Shown here: piece after piece, positions 42,394 to 52,953 of the stretch | Numbering within the stretch: the first letter of the stretch is position 1 | Layout: each line of letters opens with the position of its first letter | Source of the DNA: Rhodamnia argentea | Taxonomy: Eukaryota > Streptophyta > Magnoliopsida > Myrtales > Myrtaceae | NCBI RefSeq assembly: GCF_020921035.1 | Contig: NC_063151.1 | Span: 24,496,934-24,560,933 of the forward strand | Direction: 5' to 3' | Length of the DNA stretch: 64,000 nucleotides | Notes under the pieces: model-generated | Databases searched by the model: none | The model's input: only the letters and a program-made list of their open reading frames with translations | What the model was told of the DNA's origin: nothing | Made by a program: the position numbers and the translations under genes

Positions 42394-44556
42394 TGACATC
42401 CCAAAATTTTGAAGTCTGTAAGAAAAATAAATTCGACGGATTTTAGCCACGAATTTCGATCTGATAAATAAAATAGGATTTTTGAAATTTAAGGAACAAT
42501 GGTTGGACGTAATTGTAATCGATCCGAAAAGAAATTTGGATAATCCAAGAGTATCGGTCGGAGAAAATCATGCCCAGATAGTCTAACCATCGAACTAAAG
42601 TATCAAGACTATTCGCGCCCGAGCCTAGTCCTGGTCAAACTTTAGAAGTGAATTTACCATTTTGCCCTTAAAGGTAAATTTCATATTTTGCCCTTTTGCC
42701 TTAAAATGACCATTATACTCATTTGCAAAATTACCATCTTACCCTTGATGCTAAATCAAAGTACCCTCAACCATTTGTGCCAAATGACTAACTTACACTT
42801 ACTTGTGAAATGATCAAAATGTCCTTCTTGCATTATTGAGAAAAGTCAAGAAACCATTATGGATGAAAACTTTAGAGGCATGACATTTATTGAGGGGATT
42901 CTATCTTGGATATAGCTTGTTCAAGAAGCTTAGGGGATATTATTTATCCCTCTCTCCTCTCTCATTTCTCTCTTCAATTTTCGGCCAAAACCTCCCCCAT
43001 CCTGAGCTCTCTCTCTTTCTCGATTTTCTACGCACGCCCGAGAAAAAATCGCTCGTTTGAGCTCATTCGGAGGGCGAATTGAGCTCCGTTTTCTCCTACG
43101 CGACCATAAAATCGAGGGCTATTTGGCTATGAGGGCTGATTGTCCAGAAATTCGATGGAATTTCGTGGATTTGAGCTGGCCGGAGGCTGGTCGGTGGAGA
43201 CTCGATTTGTTCGGCGTCGATTCAAGTTCCGCCGTTCGTCATTCGTTACCGCACCATCGCGGGTTGTTATCGCCAAGCCACGCGCCACCCCCGAGCTCAA
43301 GCTACCGACCTCCATGCCGAGCCGAGAGGCCGAGAGCCATCGAGGATCGCCGTTATTGTGCTCGAGTCGTTGCCGGGTGTTATTTGTGAGTTAACCTATA
43401 ATCTCTGATTAGGTCGTTAATTACATTTAGGGATAGATTAGTTTATGTTAATGGTTGGTTAGTTTAGTTAATGATGATTGGGTTAAGTTAATTTACTACG
43501 GTTGGGTTAGTTGATCGCGGTCGGGTTAGTCAACCCTGATTAGTTAAAGTAACCATAGTTACTTTTAGTTAACTATAGTTACGTTTCTTTAATTGTAGTT
43601 ACTTTATATTAGCCATAATTACTTTTTGTTAACTATGATTGGGTTTGTTAGCATTGGTCGATAAGCTATCGAGCTTTAGCAATAAACTATCGAGGTTTGG
43701 ACGATAAGGTATCGAGGTTTTGACGATAAGCTATCGATTTATTATTTTACTAATATTATTGTGTAGTTTTAATATTCGTCTATGATCGTTCTATGCTTGA
43801 ATTGTGATGTCGATATTGGGAATAGCCATAGAAATTAGCTCATGTAATAAATTGATTGGCAACTTTCAAGGATGATGATTGAATTGTGTGTAGGTGATCA
43901 CGTGCAATTTATTTATTACATATTTAGCATGAAAGTTGTCATCAGTATTCTGGTTGTGAGCATTGATTTGTATATGGTTGAATGTCATGTTAAGTACTGT
44001 ATATTATGTGAGCTAGGGCGAGATAAGTTGACATGTGATTAATGGTTAACTATTGAGTTGCGTCTGATCATGTGGTAGCTATAGCGTTGTGAGAATCGCA
44101 TGCTATTGATCCGTTATTAACATTGACTTGTATGTTTAGGCCACCCCGAGCGAATTAGTGCCTTACTAGGACTTAGGCGTTCACTCAAGGAAATTTTATA
44201 TCTCACATGTTGTTGTCAATTTTTTTTTAGGCCCTTAGGTGTGGAAAGCTGGAAGTAGACGTGGATCCATTTTTGAGTTAGCACGGAGTAGCATTAATCT
44301 TAATCTAAATCTAATATCTATATATTTTTTTATAGTTGTAGGAAGTGGCCATGAGGTAGAGCTTGTATATATGAATTTCCCAGGGTTAATGAGATAAATA
44401 AATAAAAGTGTTGTTTTGTTGATGTTGATTGATTTGACTGCCTGTTGTGCTATCCCTACTATCGTTTAAATGTTGTATAGGGAAGTAGCACGTTCCGCAT
44501 GCGCTCAATTAAAAGATAATATTTTAAATGGGTCGGTGACGCGTGTTGGGACGTCA
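42394..44556. mobile_element. Probable solo LTR (Gypsy-type ends) of about 2.2 kb
   Basis: Begins TGACATCCCAAAATTTT and ends GGGACGTCA, so TG...CA ends with near-inverse termini (GTGACATCCC / GGGACGTCAC). These are end sequences often seen in plant Ty3/Gypsy LTRs. No gag, protease, RT or integrase is seen nearby, hence a solo LTR. The interior has degenerate tandem repeats at 43430-43740 (units containing GATAAGCTATCGAGG and TTAGTTAACTATAGTTAC). The 110-codon plus frame at 43057-43389 lies inside and is not a supported gene. A clear 5-bp target-site duplication was not found, which weakens the call. Confidence 0.55.
43655..43740. repeat. Degenerate ~27-bp tandem repeats inside the probable LTR
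   Basis: GATAAGCTATCGAGCTTTAG, AATAAACTATCGAGGTTTGG, GATAAGGTATCGAGGTTTTG and GATAAGCTATCGAT follow each other at about 43659-43737. Adjacent 43440-43650 shows a second degenerate series based on TTAGTTAACTATAGTTAC. Confidence 0.6.
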
Positions 44557-44577
44557 CAACTTAATGATCGATAAGGG

Positions 44578-44697
44578 ATGTTGACGTGTCCGATGGGTGC
44601 GGGGTGTGACTATTACCTCATCAACGAGGAGGACAACATTAACTACCGCAGCATCGTCCTCAAATGTGTAGAAATCCATAGCGCCATCTACGAAGGT
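44578..44697 (+). pseudogene. Remnant of an unidentified gene, right piece with a splice-donor-like end
   Basis: Open frame MLTCPMGAGCDYYLINEED followed by NINYRSIVLKCVEIHSAIYE, then GAAG|GTGAATTC, a plausible GT donor after Glu. No stop occurs in these 40 codons. It starts about 20 nt after the end of the probable LTR and may continue the coding sense of 42200-42391. I cannot name the family. The retained donor suggests a piece of a genomic gene rather than a processed copy. Confidence 0.35.
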
Positions 44698-45456
44698 GAA
44701 TTCTCTTTTTCTCTCTCTTTTCCCCATTTTCCAAGTTCACTTGAATATGTTTTTGGCGTTTGTGAACATTTTTGTCACCTCAGGTCTTTGATTCAGTACG
44801 CTTTTGTGTGCGTGTGTGTATATATGTGTATGTGTGAAATATAAGACGCATATTCGATTCCCAGCTTTCGAGGACACGATCGATTTTCGATTCCCATTTT
44901 GTGGAACCTACTTTTAGTGGGCAGTTTCCGATTTTAGGGTGGGAATTACCCACCTTGAAATCGATTACCCCCACCTCATGCATGTGATTCTCTCCATTTT
45001 CTGTGTGACGTGTGTATGTATGTATGTTTTTTTTTTTCGGGGGACAGTTAACATGAAGGAAAGTTCCCCGAACTAGACGAAATCGCTTAGCCAAATCGAA
45101 TCCTTCTAAATCGGATGAATACAAAAATTTCAACCTCATTCCATCTATTGGACAATCGACCTGGAGTTTGTCGAATTTCATCAGACATCGTTGGACATTG
45201 GATAAGGACGAAATCTGACAATACCCAATCAAAACTAGTGACAGCCATAATCAATTCGATCCAATAACAAAGCACAATTTTTATGCTTCCTCACTTAACA
45301 AGTAAGAATATAAATATCATCATCGCGTAGTTGCCAATTACGTTGGAGTCTATCATGCAATTCACGGGAGGAAACTTCGTACGCTCCGTCTCAATCTTAT
45401 CAGCTAGGTTGCTAAATCAAACTACAATAACAGTGATTAAAATTTTATAAGGATAA

Positions 45457-45714
45457 GGCTTCGTTTATTTTATGAAAAATGAATGATTTGAAAAATATTT
45501 TCCTAAAAAAGATCGCTTATATCGCTTACTAAACAAAGAAACGACCTCGACAAAAAAAAAAAAACGAAGAAACAACAAGTGTTTCCATCGTCTATGAAAA
45601 TATTCAGAAGTAAACTATCGCCAATAATAAAAGACTTGTTATTTCAAGCGATGTAAGCAATGATTTTTTGGAATATATTTTTCAAATCATTCATTTTTTA
45701 CGATACTAACAACC
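45457..45714. mobile_element. Palindromic MITE, PIF/Harbinger-like, with TAA duplications
   Basis: 258 bp. The left arm, 45457 to about 45537 (GGCTTCGTTTATT ... AATGAATGATTTGAAAAATA ... ATCGCTT), is the reverse complement of the right arm, about 45646-45714, with a few differences. The inner arms match over about 60 bp. Both ends are flanked by TAA (45454-45456 and 45715-45717), the 3-bp target typical of PIF/Harbinger elements. No coding capacity. Confidence 0.8.
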
Positions 45715-46023
45715 TAAAATGAGCTCTATCTAGATCCCATATATTATTGCTAATTTCGTAATTAACGGACTATATAGGGTCATTTCAATTGCGATTTGAT
45801 CAGCTGTACTTATGAAGACTTTTGCAAAATTATCAACAAGATCTCTACAAATATCCATACCTATGGTTGGAGCCGCCACCTACCAATTCTCATTCAGACG
45901 AAACCCGATTTGAAGCCTCTATAAGATGAATTAATCTAGAAACACGACCAAAACTTAGGTTATTGTGAAATTAAATTTGAATCCCAACCATAGTTAAAAA
46001 GGCTATCTAGTGCTTTGTTTGTT

Positions 46024-46256
46024 GAGATAATTACAAACCAAGTCTCGGTGCTTGTCGACTTGGTGTACTTAAGTCCTAAAATTTTCATTTCGTGCATTTA
46101 AGTCACAAAACTTACAATTTTTTGCTTAATCGAGGTGGGGTGTCAAAGTGCATCGAAGTTGCAAATTTTAGGATTTAAATGAACGAAATTAGAGTTTCAG
46201 AACCTAAGTACACCAATCTAACAAAATTTTTGGACTCAGACTTTATAGTTATCCCT
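46024..46256. mobile_element. Inverted-repeat MITE
   Basis: The left arm, about 46024-46118 (GAGATAATTACAAACC ... TTGGTGTACTTAAGTCC ... CATTTAAGTCACAAAACTT), pairs with the right arm, about 46163-46256 (AAATTTTAGGATTTAAATGA ... CCTAAGTACACCAATC ... CTTTATAGTTATCCC), as imperfect inverse copies of about 95 bp. Spacer is about 45 bp. The flanks both carry TTTGTT-like sequence, so a duplication is possible but not exact. Confidence 0.65.
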
Positions 46257-46257
46257 T

Positions 46258-47768
46258 TGTTTATCTGAGCATTGGCGGGAATGATGTTGCTTTTCTTTTC
46301 TTTCGGATGATACGATACAACTTTGAGTAGGTGTTATGTGTCGATCAAGATTCGTGTATGAAATTTCATCCAAAAAAAAAGACTAGGCATATGTAATTAC
46401 CGGATGAGAAAGTTCTCTTAGGTTCGGGGCAATGAGAAGGCAAAAACAGAGTAACTTCTCTCTTAATCAACGTTGTTTGATAAAAGCGGAAGCATCTATC
46501 AAATCGATCGATTTTTTTTTTTTCGGGATGGTCGTGAGATGTGCCATCCGAGAAATCGAAAGGAGAAACCGGGTACCCCGATTCTCGGTTCTACTCGAGA
46601 ATCGAGCCTTTTCCAAGCAACTTCCCAAGTAGAGAGATGAAATTGACGACAGAGAGGATGAAATTAAACAAGGAGAAGCGAGCGAATCGATCAATATGAT
46701 GCTACTAATTTATTACTGTTGTTTCTTAATGCGTTACATTATTCTTTTAAATCCACCGTGCAGGGCACTTCCTGAATCGTGATCACGATCACGACAAAAA
46801 CACGAAAAAACACAATCATGATCACGACGCACTAACTCCTAATAAAATATTATTAAAAGAAGAAGAAGAAGTCTTGTGTCCTTTATTCACCGTGGCCCAC
46901 ATCAAAGTCAGTGGCACCTTTTCATCGTCCTGTTCTTTTCCAATAAAAATTTCCACGTGGGAATGACAGATAACTGGACCCCACTCCATTGTCATTGGCC
47001 GGTCCATTGACATCTTTGGACCGCGAAAGAGACGTTGTGCACTTCCTACGATATTTCTTCCGCGTTATTTATCATATTTACCTGCCCGGCTTTTAATCGC
47101 CCGCACACTTATCGTGATGAATTCAATTATTTGATTAAATAAAAAGTACTTTCCTTCTATTGATTTATTTTTAAATTATATCTTATCATAACCTATTATA
47201 CAAGCCACGCTATATGTGCTATGTACCGTGTGCAAGTTACGATACCCTACTCCCTCACTCGCTCGTCCTCGTCCTCAACCCTCCTAAAAAGCTAGGGGGA
47301 TTCATCTCTTTCTTATCGAGTGGGAAGAGTGGCTATTGGGCCAAATCCCTAATGGTTTCCTTCTATTGATTTGTGCGGACGGATTTGCTCCGATGCAATT
47401 CTTTCTTACGTAGAAACCGATTTGAGGTTAGGAATCGATTTCGGGTACGCGGGTAGAATGAAAGTCGCTTGCTTGGTCTACGATCATTCTTCGGTAATTT
47501 TGAGCATTCAAGGTCGATTTGTCGGACGGGGCCGCTGGAAACACGGCTCGATAGGCTCGTCGGATGTTGCGACTTGCTCTATATCGCAATTTTCCCTTTG
47601 GCTAGGTGTGATTTTCTTTTGGCAATCTCCCCTAGATTTCTTTGCATAATGTCGTCGGCATGGTCCCGATTCGGATGGCGGGGGAAAGATATTGAACGCC
47701 CTTCATCTCCGCCAACACGCTTAACGCTTTCTTCCCTCTATGCACTTAAGAATATGGGATCATACGGT
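46258..47768. other. Spacer, no gene seen
   Basis: Includes a small cluster of GTGATCAC-type palindromes at 46775-46826 and short frames without recognisable domains at 46432-46632, 46822-47013 and 47371-47777. Confidence 0.4.
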
Positions 47769-48605
47769 TATGGGTAAGCATGGTTCCAAGGTAGAATTGG
47801 AAATCGGAGAATCGGACCGCCGGTTCCTAGTCCGATTTCGGGTTCTAATGGACTAGGATCCGGTTCCCAGTTTTACTTTTCTAGGAATCGGAACACGAAA
47901 ACCCTAAAAGGATAAAACTTAACTAAAGTTACAAAACATGAAAACACATGGCTGTACAAAACTACTAGGGTATAAAATTTACCCAATAAGCATATGCTTT
48001 CAAAGTTAAGGATGTAATTCATGAAGAAGTCCTATGCTTTCTTTTTGTAAATGAATCGAGCGGTGGAGTTGGGAATGCTCATCATCCCCGTTCTTTTAAT
48101 AATATTCTTTTTTGTCAAGTCAACTACATAACACGCACATGATTTTTTTTTCTGCCAAGATTATCAATTTATTTAGCATTACAAGCGAATCTTCGGACGA
48201 ATCGTAGTCTTGCTCATCTTGTCAATAATTCTCAAATAAAGAGAAATCTCAGATAGTGGCCTCTTTGGATTATTACAATTTGTTTGTCAATTCAAAATTC
48301 TTACTTCTAGCTCTCTTTTGTAAAGCATGAGCTTCTCTAATTCAATTCTCATGGTCAGGAAACAAATCCTTCCTCGCGGCTCCATTTGACTCTATATGAA
48401 CGTCTTCTTTTTTTATGCAAAGGGAGTTGTATTGGCGGGTTCTCAAGTATCCTGGAACCGGACCTTGAACCTGTGACGGGGTAGGTTTCGGGTTCCAAAG
48501 TATATAGGTTAGGTTATAGGTTCCAAAAAATGAGGAACTTGTATTAGCGGGTAGGTTACGGGTTTCGGGTGGAACTTATCCGAACCCTAGAGCTGCTCAC
48601 CCTTA
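47769..48605. mobile_element. Non-autonomous hAT-like element with near-perfect 8-bp duplication
   Basis: 837 bp. Left end TATGGGTAAGCA (47769-47780) and right end TGCTCACCCTTA (48594-48605) are inverse with two differences. Flanking octamers are CATACGGT (47761-47768) and CCTACGGT (48606-48613), 7 of 8 identical. The interior near both ends has CGGTTCC/GGTTCC repeats like the 6.8-kb MITE. No transposase frame. Confidence 0.7.
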
Positions 48606-48875
48606 CCTACGGTTGTATCCCACCTTACTCGCCAACTCCTATTAACCATGTTTACTTGGTGTTATTCGAAATCGACAAATTTAGCGAAGGTGGGAAAATG
48701 GAAGAGCTATACCTATCCCTATAAGATTAAATCTACCTAATTTTCATCATAGGGACATAGTTGTCCTCTATCATTCAGATGCAATTTAAAGTGAGGTTTC
48801 AAATTTATTTACTTTGCTTCTTTCTTTTATCTATTCCATTTCAACGTAAGATCTAGTTACCATAATCAATAATAT

Positions 48876-49256
48876 CGGGGGTGTCAACGGGCCGAGACCC
48901 CTTGGCCCGGCCCGAGCCGACCCGAAACCGAATAGTGCCAAACTCGACCCGATTCGAACCCTCTTCGGGCCGGGTCGGGGTCGGGTCGGTTTCTTTCTTT
49001 TTTTCTTTTTTTTCTTTATTTTTTTGAATCAAAATCACTTGACATGTCCGTCGAATAAAAGAATATAAAAAATAAAAATGAAAATAAGATAAATTAAAAA
49101 GAAAACGTGGGTGAAAAGAAAAAGTCGGAACCCGGCCGACCCGACCCTAATAGTACCAAGCCGGCCTGAAAGGCTCGAAAATTAGGGTGAATTCTTGGGT
49201 CGGGCTAGGTCAGGTCGGGCCGGATAGGGCCGGTGCAGGCTTTTTTGACACCCCTA
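48876..49256. mobile_element. Non-autonomous hAT-like element, GGGGTGTCAA ends
   Basis: 381 bp. The 10-bp ends GGGGTGTCAA (48878-48887) and TTGACACCCC (49245-49254) are perfect inverse repeats; the outermost two bases are CG on the left and TA on the right. Flanking octamers AATAATAT (48868-48875) and AATGATAT (49257-49264) match at 7 of 8. The interior has GGGTCGGGT/CCCGGCCCG repeats around an A/T-rich middle. No coding capacity. Confidence 0.7.
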
Positions 49257-49264
49257 AATGATAT

Positions 49265-50130
49265 CACGTGTTTTGTTATTGTTTATAGGCGATGCCCCAT
49301 TTATTAAAGGCAATATGATTTCTTTTTGTTATTATAATTTTACTTCCTTTGAAATTAGTTTTGTCGGTACTAGAAATTTCCATGAACATAATTCTTTTCT
49401 ACGTCGTCGAATAAATTCATGAATTATTAGTCAAGCAAAATATTGAAAATTTTAATATATATGTTTTTTTAACACAATTACTTTCTTATAAACTTTCATT
49501 TTTGTTATGCATCCCGCTATCAAACCATTTTTTAACAGTTGTCTTTATATGCATATATGGGATGATAGGATGAAATTAAAATTTTTTTTTTTTACAGATT
49601 TTCCAAAATAAAATCATGAGTTACATTGTCCTATGCAAAACTCTAAAAGATATAATTTAATTAAAACAAAACATTGCATAAAAGCAAGAATATTTGTATG
49701 CCAACGAAATCTCATCAATTTGGATTAACAAAAACACGTTAACATCTTTCCACTCGACAATAAATCCATGTGATCCGAGTGAGGGTCACCAACCGACCCC
49801 CGCCGACCACTTCTCCACCATCGCCGGCCCTTCTAGGTGGTGGTGGGGCGACGACAAGCCCTCGTCGTGGTTCTGATTGGGTTTTTTTTTTTTTTAATCT
49901 AGAATTTAAATAAATATTTTGGACCAAGATGACGTCGTTTTAGCCATGTAGGAGAGAGAAAATATTAAAAAGAGCTACGTCGGCATTTTCCGTTAGTGAA
50001 ATTAGACAGAATTAACGAAATGATTCAATTGTATCAATTTGACAAGTTTTAGGATTCGATTGCACTCTTTGTAAGTTTTAGGACTTAATTACACTTTTGT
50101 AGTAATTTTTAGGGTTTCCAGTGAACATTT
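49265..50130. other. Spacer upstream of NOG1
   Basis: AT-rich to 49740, then a GC-rich patch at 49780-49870 (CCGACC, GGTGGTGGTGG), then 'tttaggattcgattgcactc' repeat-like sequence at 50030-50120 of the kind found in many plant MITEs. No gene supported. Confidence 0.4.
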
Positions 50131-50131
50131 C

Positions 50132-50287
50132 CCTATATATGTATATTATACAGGAGGAAATAGCGCCGCCCTTGGGAAAAAGGAACGTCGGAAATCCCTC
50201 CGAATGAGCCGGGTTAGGCAGAGAGGCCCAACTTCGTATCAGCCCACGGACCCTCTCAACCTGAGCAGACAAATCTCCAAACCCTAA
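50132..50287 (+). promoter_or_regulatory. NOG1 promoter: TATA-like box, Site II and telo-box
   Basis: CTATATATG at 50132-50140 is a TATA-like box. AGGCCCA (Site II element) lies at 50224-50230, and a telo-box AAACCCTAA at 50279-50287. Site II plus telo-box is the combination known from plant ribosomal-protein and ribosome-assembly gene promoters, which suits NOG1. Which of the two sets the start site is not clear. Confidence 0.6.
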
Positions 50288-50464
50288 CAAAAACCCCTTC
50301 GATCGCCCCTGCTCGGGCACCGTCTCTCTCATTTCACTCCTCACGCTGTTCCTGCTGTCAAGCGGCATAAGGCATCACCGGCGGTGGCCGACGACGAAGC
50401 AATCTTCTGGTGCCCGAAGGGCGGCGTCAGAACCCGAAGTGCAATCCGGCGGTATTTCGTCTAG

Positions 50465-50934
50465 GTGAGCTGAACTCGTCTGCGTCGCTCCTTTGTCTCG
50501 CGTCCGTTAGGGATTATTCCGAACTAGCTGAGGGCTGCCGGACTTTGTATTAACAGCGTCGTTTAATTGCTTCGTGTTTATCACCTTGTCATCTGAGAGA
50601 GGAGGTTGTGTTTGAGAGGTTTTTCAGAAACGAGATTTCAGTCTGCTCTTTGTACTGTGCATGATTGCCAACCTAGGTGTCGTGTTTGATGTTGACTGAG
50701 TTGGATGGGCTTCGCATCTATCCTTATTTTTGGTTATTCTATATAGTGGAAGATATTCAGCAGGGAAAACGATGATCTGCTGGTACTCGGGATGCCATGT
50801 AGTAGCTCGAGCTGTGTTTTTTTTGGGTTTTAGAGGATCCAAGTTGGGTTGGTCAGTGGGAGTCGGTTTCAAATTTCTCATCTATGACATGCCCACATGA
50901 CATATCTGATTCAGTCGTTTTTATTTTGCTGCAG
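50465..50934 (+). other. 5'UTR intron of NOG1
   Basis: CTAG|GTGAGC at 50464/50465 is a strong donor, and TTTTGCTGCAG|AAG at 50934/50935 a strong acceptor 12 nt before the NOG1 start codon. The GC-rich segment before 50464 fits a non-coding first exon. Inferred; transcript data would confirm. Confidence 0.65.
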
Positions 50935-50946
50935 AAGTTATAAAAG

Positions 50947-52953
50947 ATGGTTCAATACAATTTCAAGAAGATTACGGTGGTGCCTAAGGCGAATGATTTC
51001 GTCGATATTATCCTTTCTCGCACCCAGCGGCAAACACCTACTGTTGTCCACAAGGGATATGCTATATCACGGCTCCGTCAGTTTTACATGCGAAAGGTGA
51101 AGTACACTCAACAGAATTTTCACGACAAGCTCTCGACCATCATCGATGAGTTCCCTCGGCTGGATGACATACATCCTTTCTACGGCGATCTTCTTCACGT
51201 GCTATACAACAAGGATCATTACAAGCTCGCTTTGGGGGCCGTCAATACGGCAAGGAATCAAATTGGAAAGGTTGCAAAAGACTATGTTAAGCTATTGAAG
51301 TATGGAGACTCACTCTATCGCTGCAAGTCTCTGAAGGTTGCTGCTCTTGGACGAATGTGTACCTTGATTAAGAAGCTTAGTGGCAGTTTGGCTTACTTGG
51401 AACAGATTAGGCAACACATGGCCAGGCTGCCTTCAATTGACCCGAATACTCGGACTATCTTGATTTGTGGGTACCCTAACGTGGGCAAGAGTTCTTTCAT
51501 AAACAAAATCACAAGGGCTGATGTTGATGTGCAGCCATATGCTTTCACGACAAAATCACTCTTTGTCGGTCATACCGACTATAAATATCTCAGATATCAA
51601 GTCATTGATACTCCTGGGATTCTGGATCGTCCCTTTGAAGACCGTAACATAATTGAGATGTGCAGCATAACTGCTTTGGCCCACCTACGTTCTGCTGTCT
51701 TATTTTTCTTGGACATATCAGGGTCTTGTGGTTACAGCATTGCTCAGCAAGCAGCTCTTTTTCATAGCATCAAATCTTTGTTTATGAACAAGCCCTTGAT
51801 GATAGTCTGCAACAAGACTGATCTGCAACCACTGGAGGGTCTCTCAGAAGAGGACATGAAGTTGGTTATGGAGATGAAAGCTGAAGCTATGAAAACGGTG
51901 ATAGGTCAAGGAGGTGAGGCCACAAATGATGAGGGAGTGTTGCTCACTATGAGCACTTTGACAGAGGACGGAGTGATTGCTGTAAAGAATGCGGCTTGCG
52001 AGAGGTTATTGAATCAGAGAGTGGAAATAAAGATGAAATCAAAGAAGATAAATGACTGTTTGAACAGGTTTCATGTTGCAATACCAAAGCCACGTGACCA
52101 AAAAGAAAGACCACCATGCATACCTCAGGCAGTATTGGAGGCTAGAGCTCAGCAAGCAGCAGAAAATGAGAAGAGGAAAACTGAAAAGGATTTGGAGGAT
52201 GAGAACGGAGGTGCAGGTGTATACTCTGCTAGTTTGAAGAAGAACTACATCTTAGCTAATGAAGAGTGGAAAGAAGACATACTGCCAGAGATTCTCGATG
52301 GGCATAATGTGGCTGACTTTATAGATCCTGATATTCTAATGAGACTAGAAGAGCTGGAAAGAGAGGAAGGAATGCGTGAGGCTACGGATGATGACAATTT
52401 CGAGATGGATGGGGAAGACTTGACACCAGAAGAGCAGGAAGCATTGGCTGAGATCAGAAAGAAGAAAAGCATGCTCATACAGCAGCACAGGGTCAAGAAA
52501 AGTACAGCTGAGAGTAGGCCAACTGTACCAAGAAAGTTTGACAAAAGACGTGAATTCACGTCCAAAAGGATGGGCAGGCAGCTATCATCTTTGGGACTGG
52601 ACCCCAGCTTGGCAATTGAGCGGGCCCGCAGTAGATCAAGGGGCCGGAAGAGGGAGAGGTCACCTGAGAGGGGTGATGCTATGGATGTGGATATGGATCA
52701 GTCCAATAAGAAGTTGCGAACAAGGTCTACATCCCGGTCTAGGTCAGTGTCCAGAGCGCCTGCTGAATTTGTTCCTGGAGCGGGTTTCAAGGACTCCGAT
52801 CAAAAGGCTAAAGCTATAAAACTTGCAAAGAAATCTGTCAAAAAGAGAAACAAGAATGCTCGTCGTGGAGAGGCAGACAGGGTTATTCCTACGCTCAAAC
52901 CAAAACACTTATTCTCTGGCAAGCGCTCAATTGGGAAAAACCAAAGGCGATAA
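50947..52953 (+). CDS. NOG1: Nucleolar GTP-binding protein 1
   Basis: Intronless coding region, 668 aa. NOG1 is an OBG-family GTPase needed for 60S ribosomal subunit assembly in the nucleolus. The N-terminal NOG1 helical domain (1 to about 165, MVQYNFKKITVVPKANDF) precedes the G domain: G1 GYPNVGKSS at 175-183, G3 DTPG at 221-224, G4 NKTD at 289-292. The C-terminal half has the NOG1 C-terminal region, then an Arg/Ser- and Lys-rich tail (SRSRGRKRERSPERG; AKKSVKKRNKNARRG) carrying likely nuclear/nucleolar signals. The length and all GTPase motifs match functional plant NOG1. The promoter carries Site II and telo-box motifs. Nothing in the sequence suggests decay. Confidence 0.97.
   Translation: MVQYNFKKITVVPKANDFVDIILSRTQRQTPTVVHKGYAISRLRQFYMRKVKYTQQNFHDKLSTIIDEFPRLDDIHPFYGDLLHVLYNKDHYKLALGAVNTARNQIGKVAKDYVKLLKYGDSLYRCKSLKVAALGRMCTLIKKLSGSLAYLEQIRQHMARLPSIDPNTRTILICGYPNVGKSSFINKITRADVDVQPYAFTTKSLFVGHTDYKYLRYQVIDTPGILDRPFEDRNIIEMCSITALAHLRSAVLFFLDISGSCGYSIAQQAALFHSIKSLFMNKPLMIVCNKTDLQPLEGLSEEDMKLVMEMKAEAMKTVIGQGGEATNDEGVLLTMSTLTEDGVIAVKNAACERLLNQRVEIKMKSKKINDCLNRFHVAIPKPRDQKERPPCIPQAVLEARAQQAAENEKRKTEKDLEDENGGAGVYSASLKKNYILANEEWKEDILPEILDGHNVADFIDPDILMRLEELEREEGMREATDDDNFEMDGEDLTPEEQEALAEIRKKKSMLIQQHRVKKSTAESRPTVPRKFDKRREFTSKRMGRQLSSLGLDPSLAIERARSRSRGRKRERSPERGDAMDVDMDQSNKKLRTRSTSRSRSVSRAPAEFVPGAGFKDSDQKAKAIKLAKKSVKKRNKNARRGEADRVIPTLKPKHLFSGKRSIGKNQRR

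Noticed and set aside
43057-43389. 110-codon plus-strand frame
   Set aside because: Lies within the probable LTR; no recognisable domain and no conserved pattern.
43430-43740. Possible CRISPR-like or centromeric satellite array
   Set aside because: Repeats are degenerate, directly adjacent with no unique spacers, few in number and inside an LTR-like sequence of a eukaryotic genome.
42394-44556. Full LTR retrotransposon
   Set aside because: No second LTR, primer-binding site, polypurine tract or gag/pol coding sequence could be found in or next to it.
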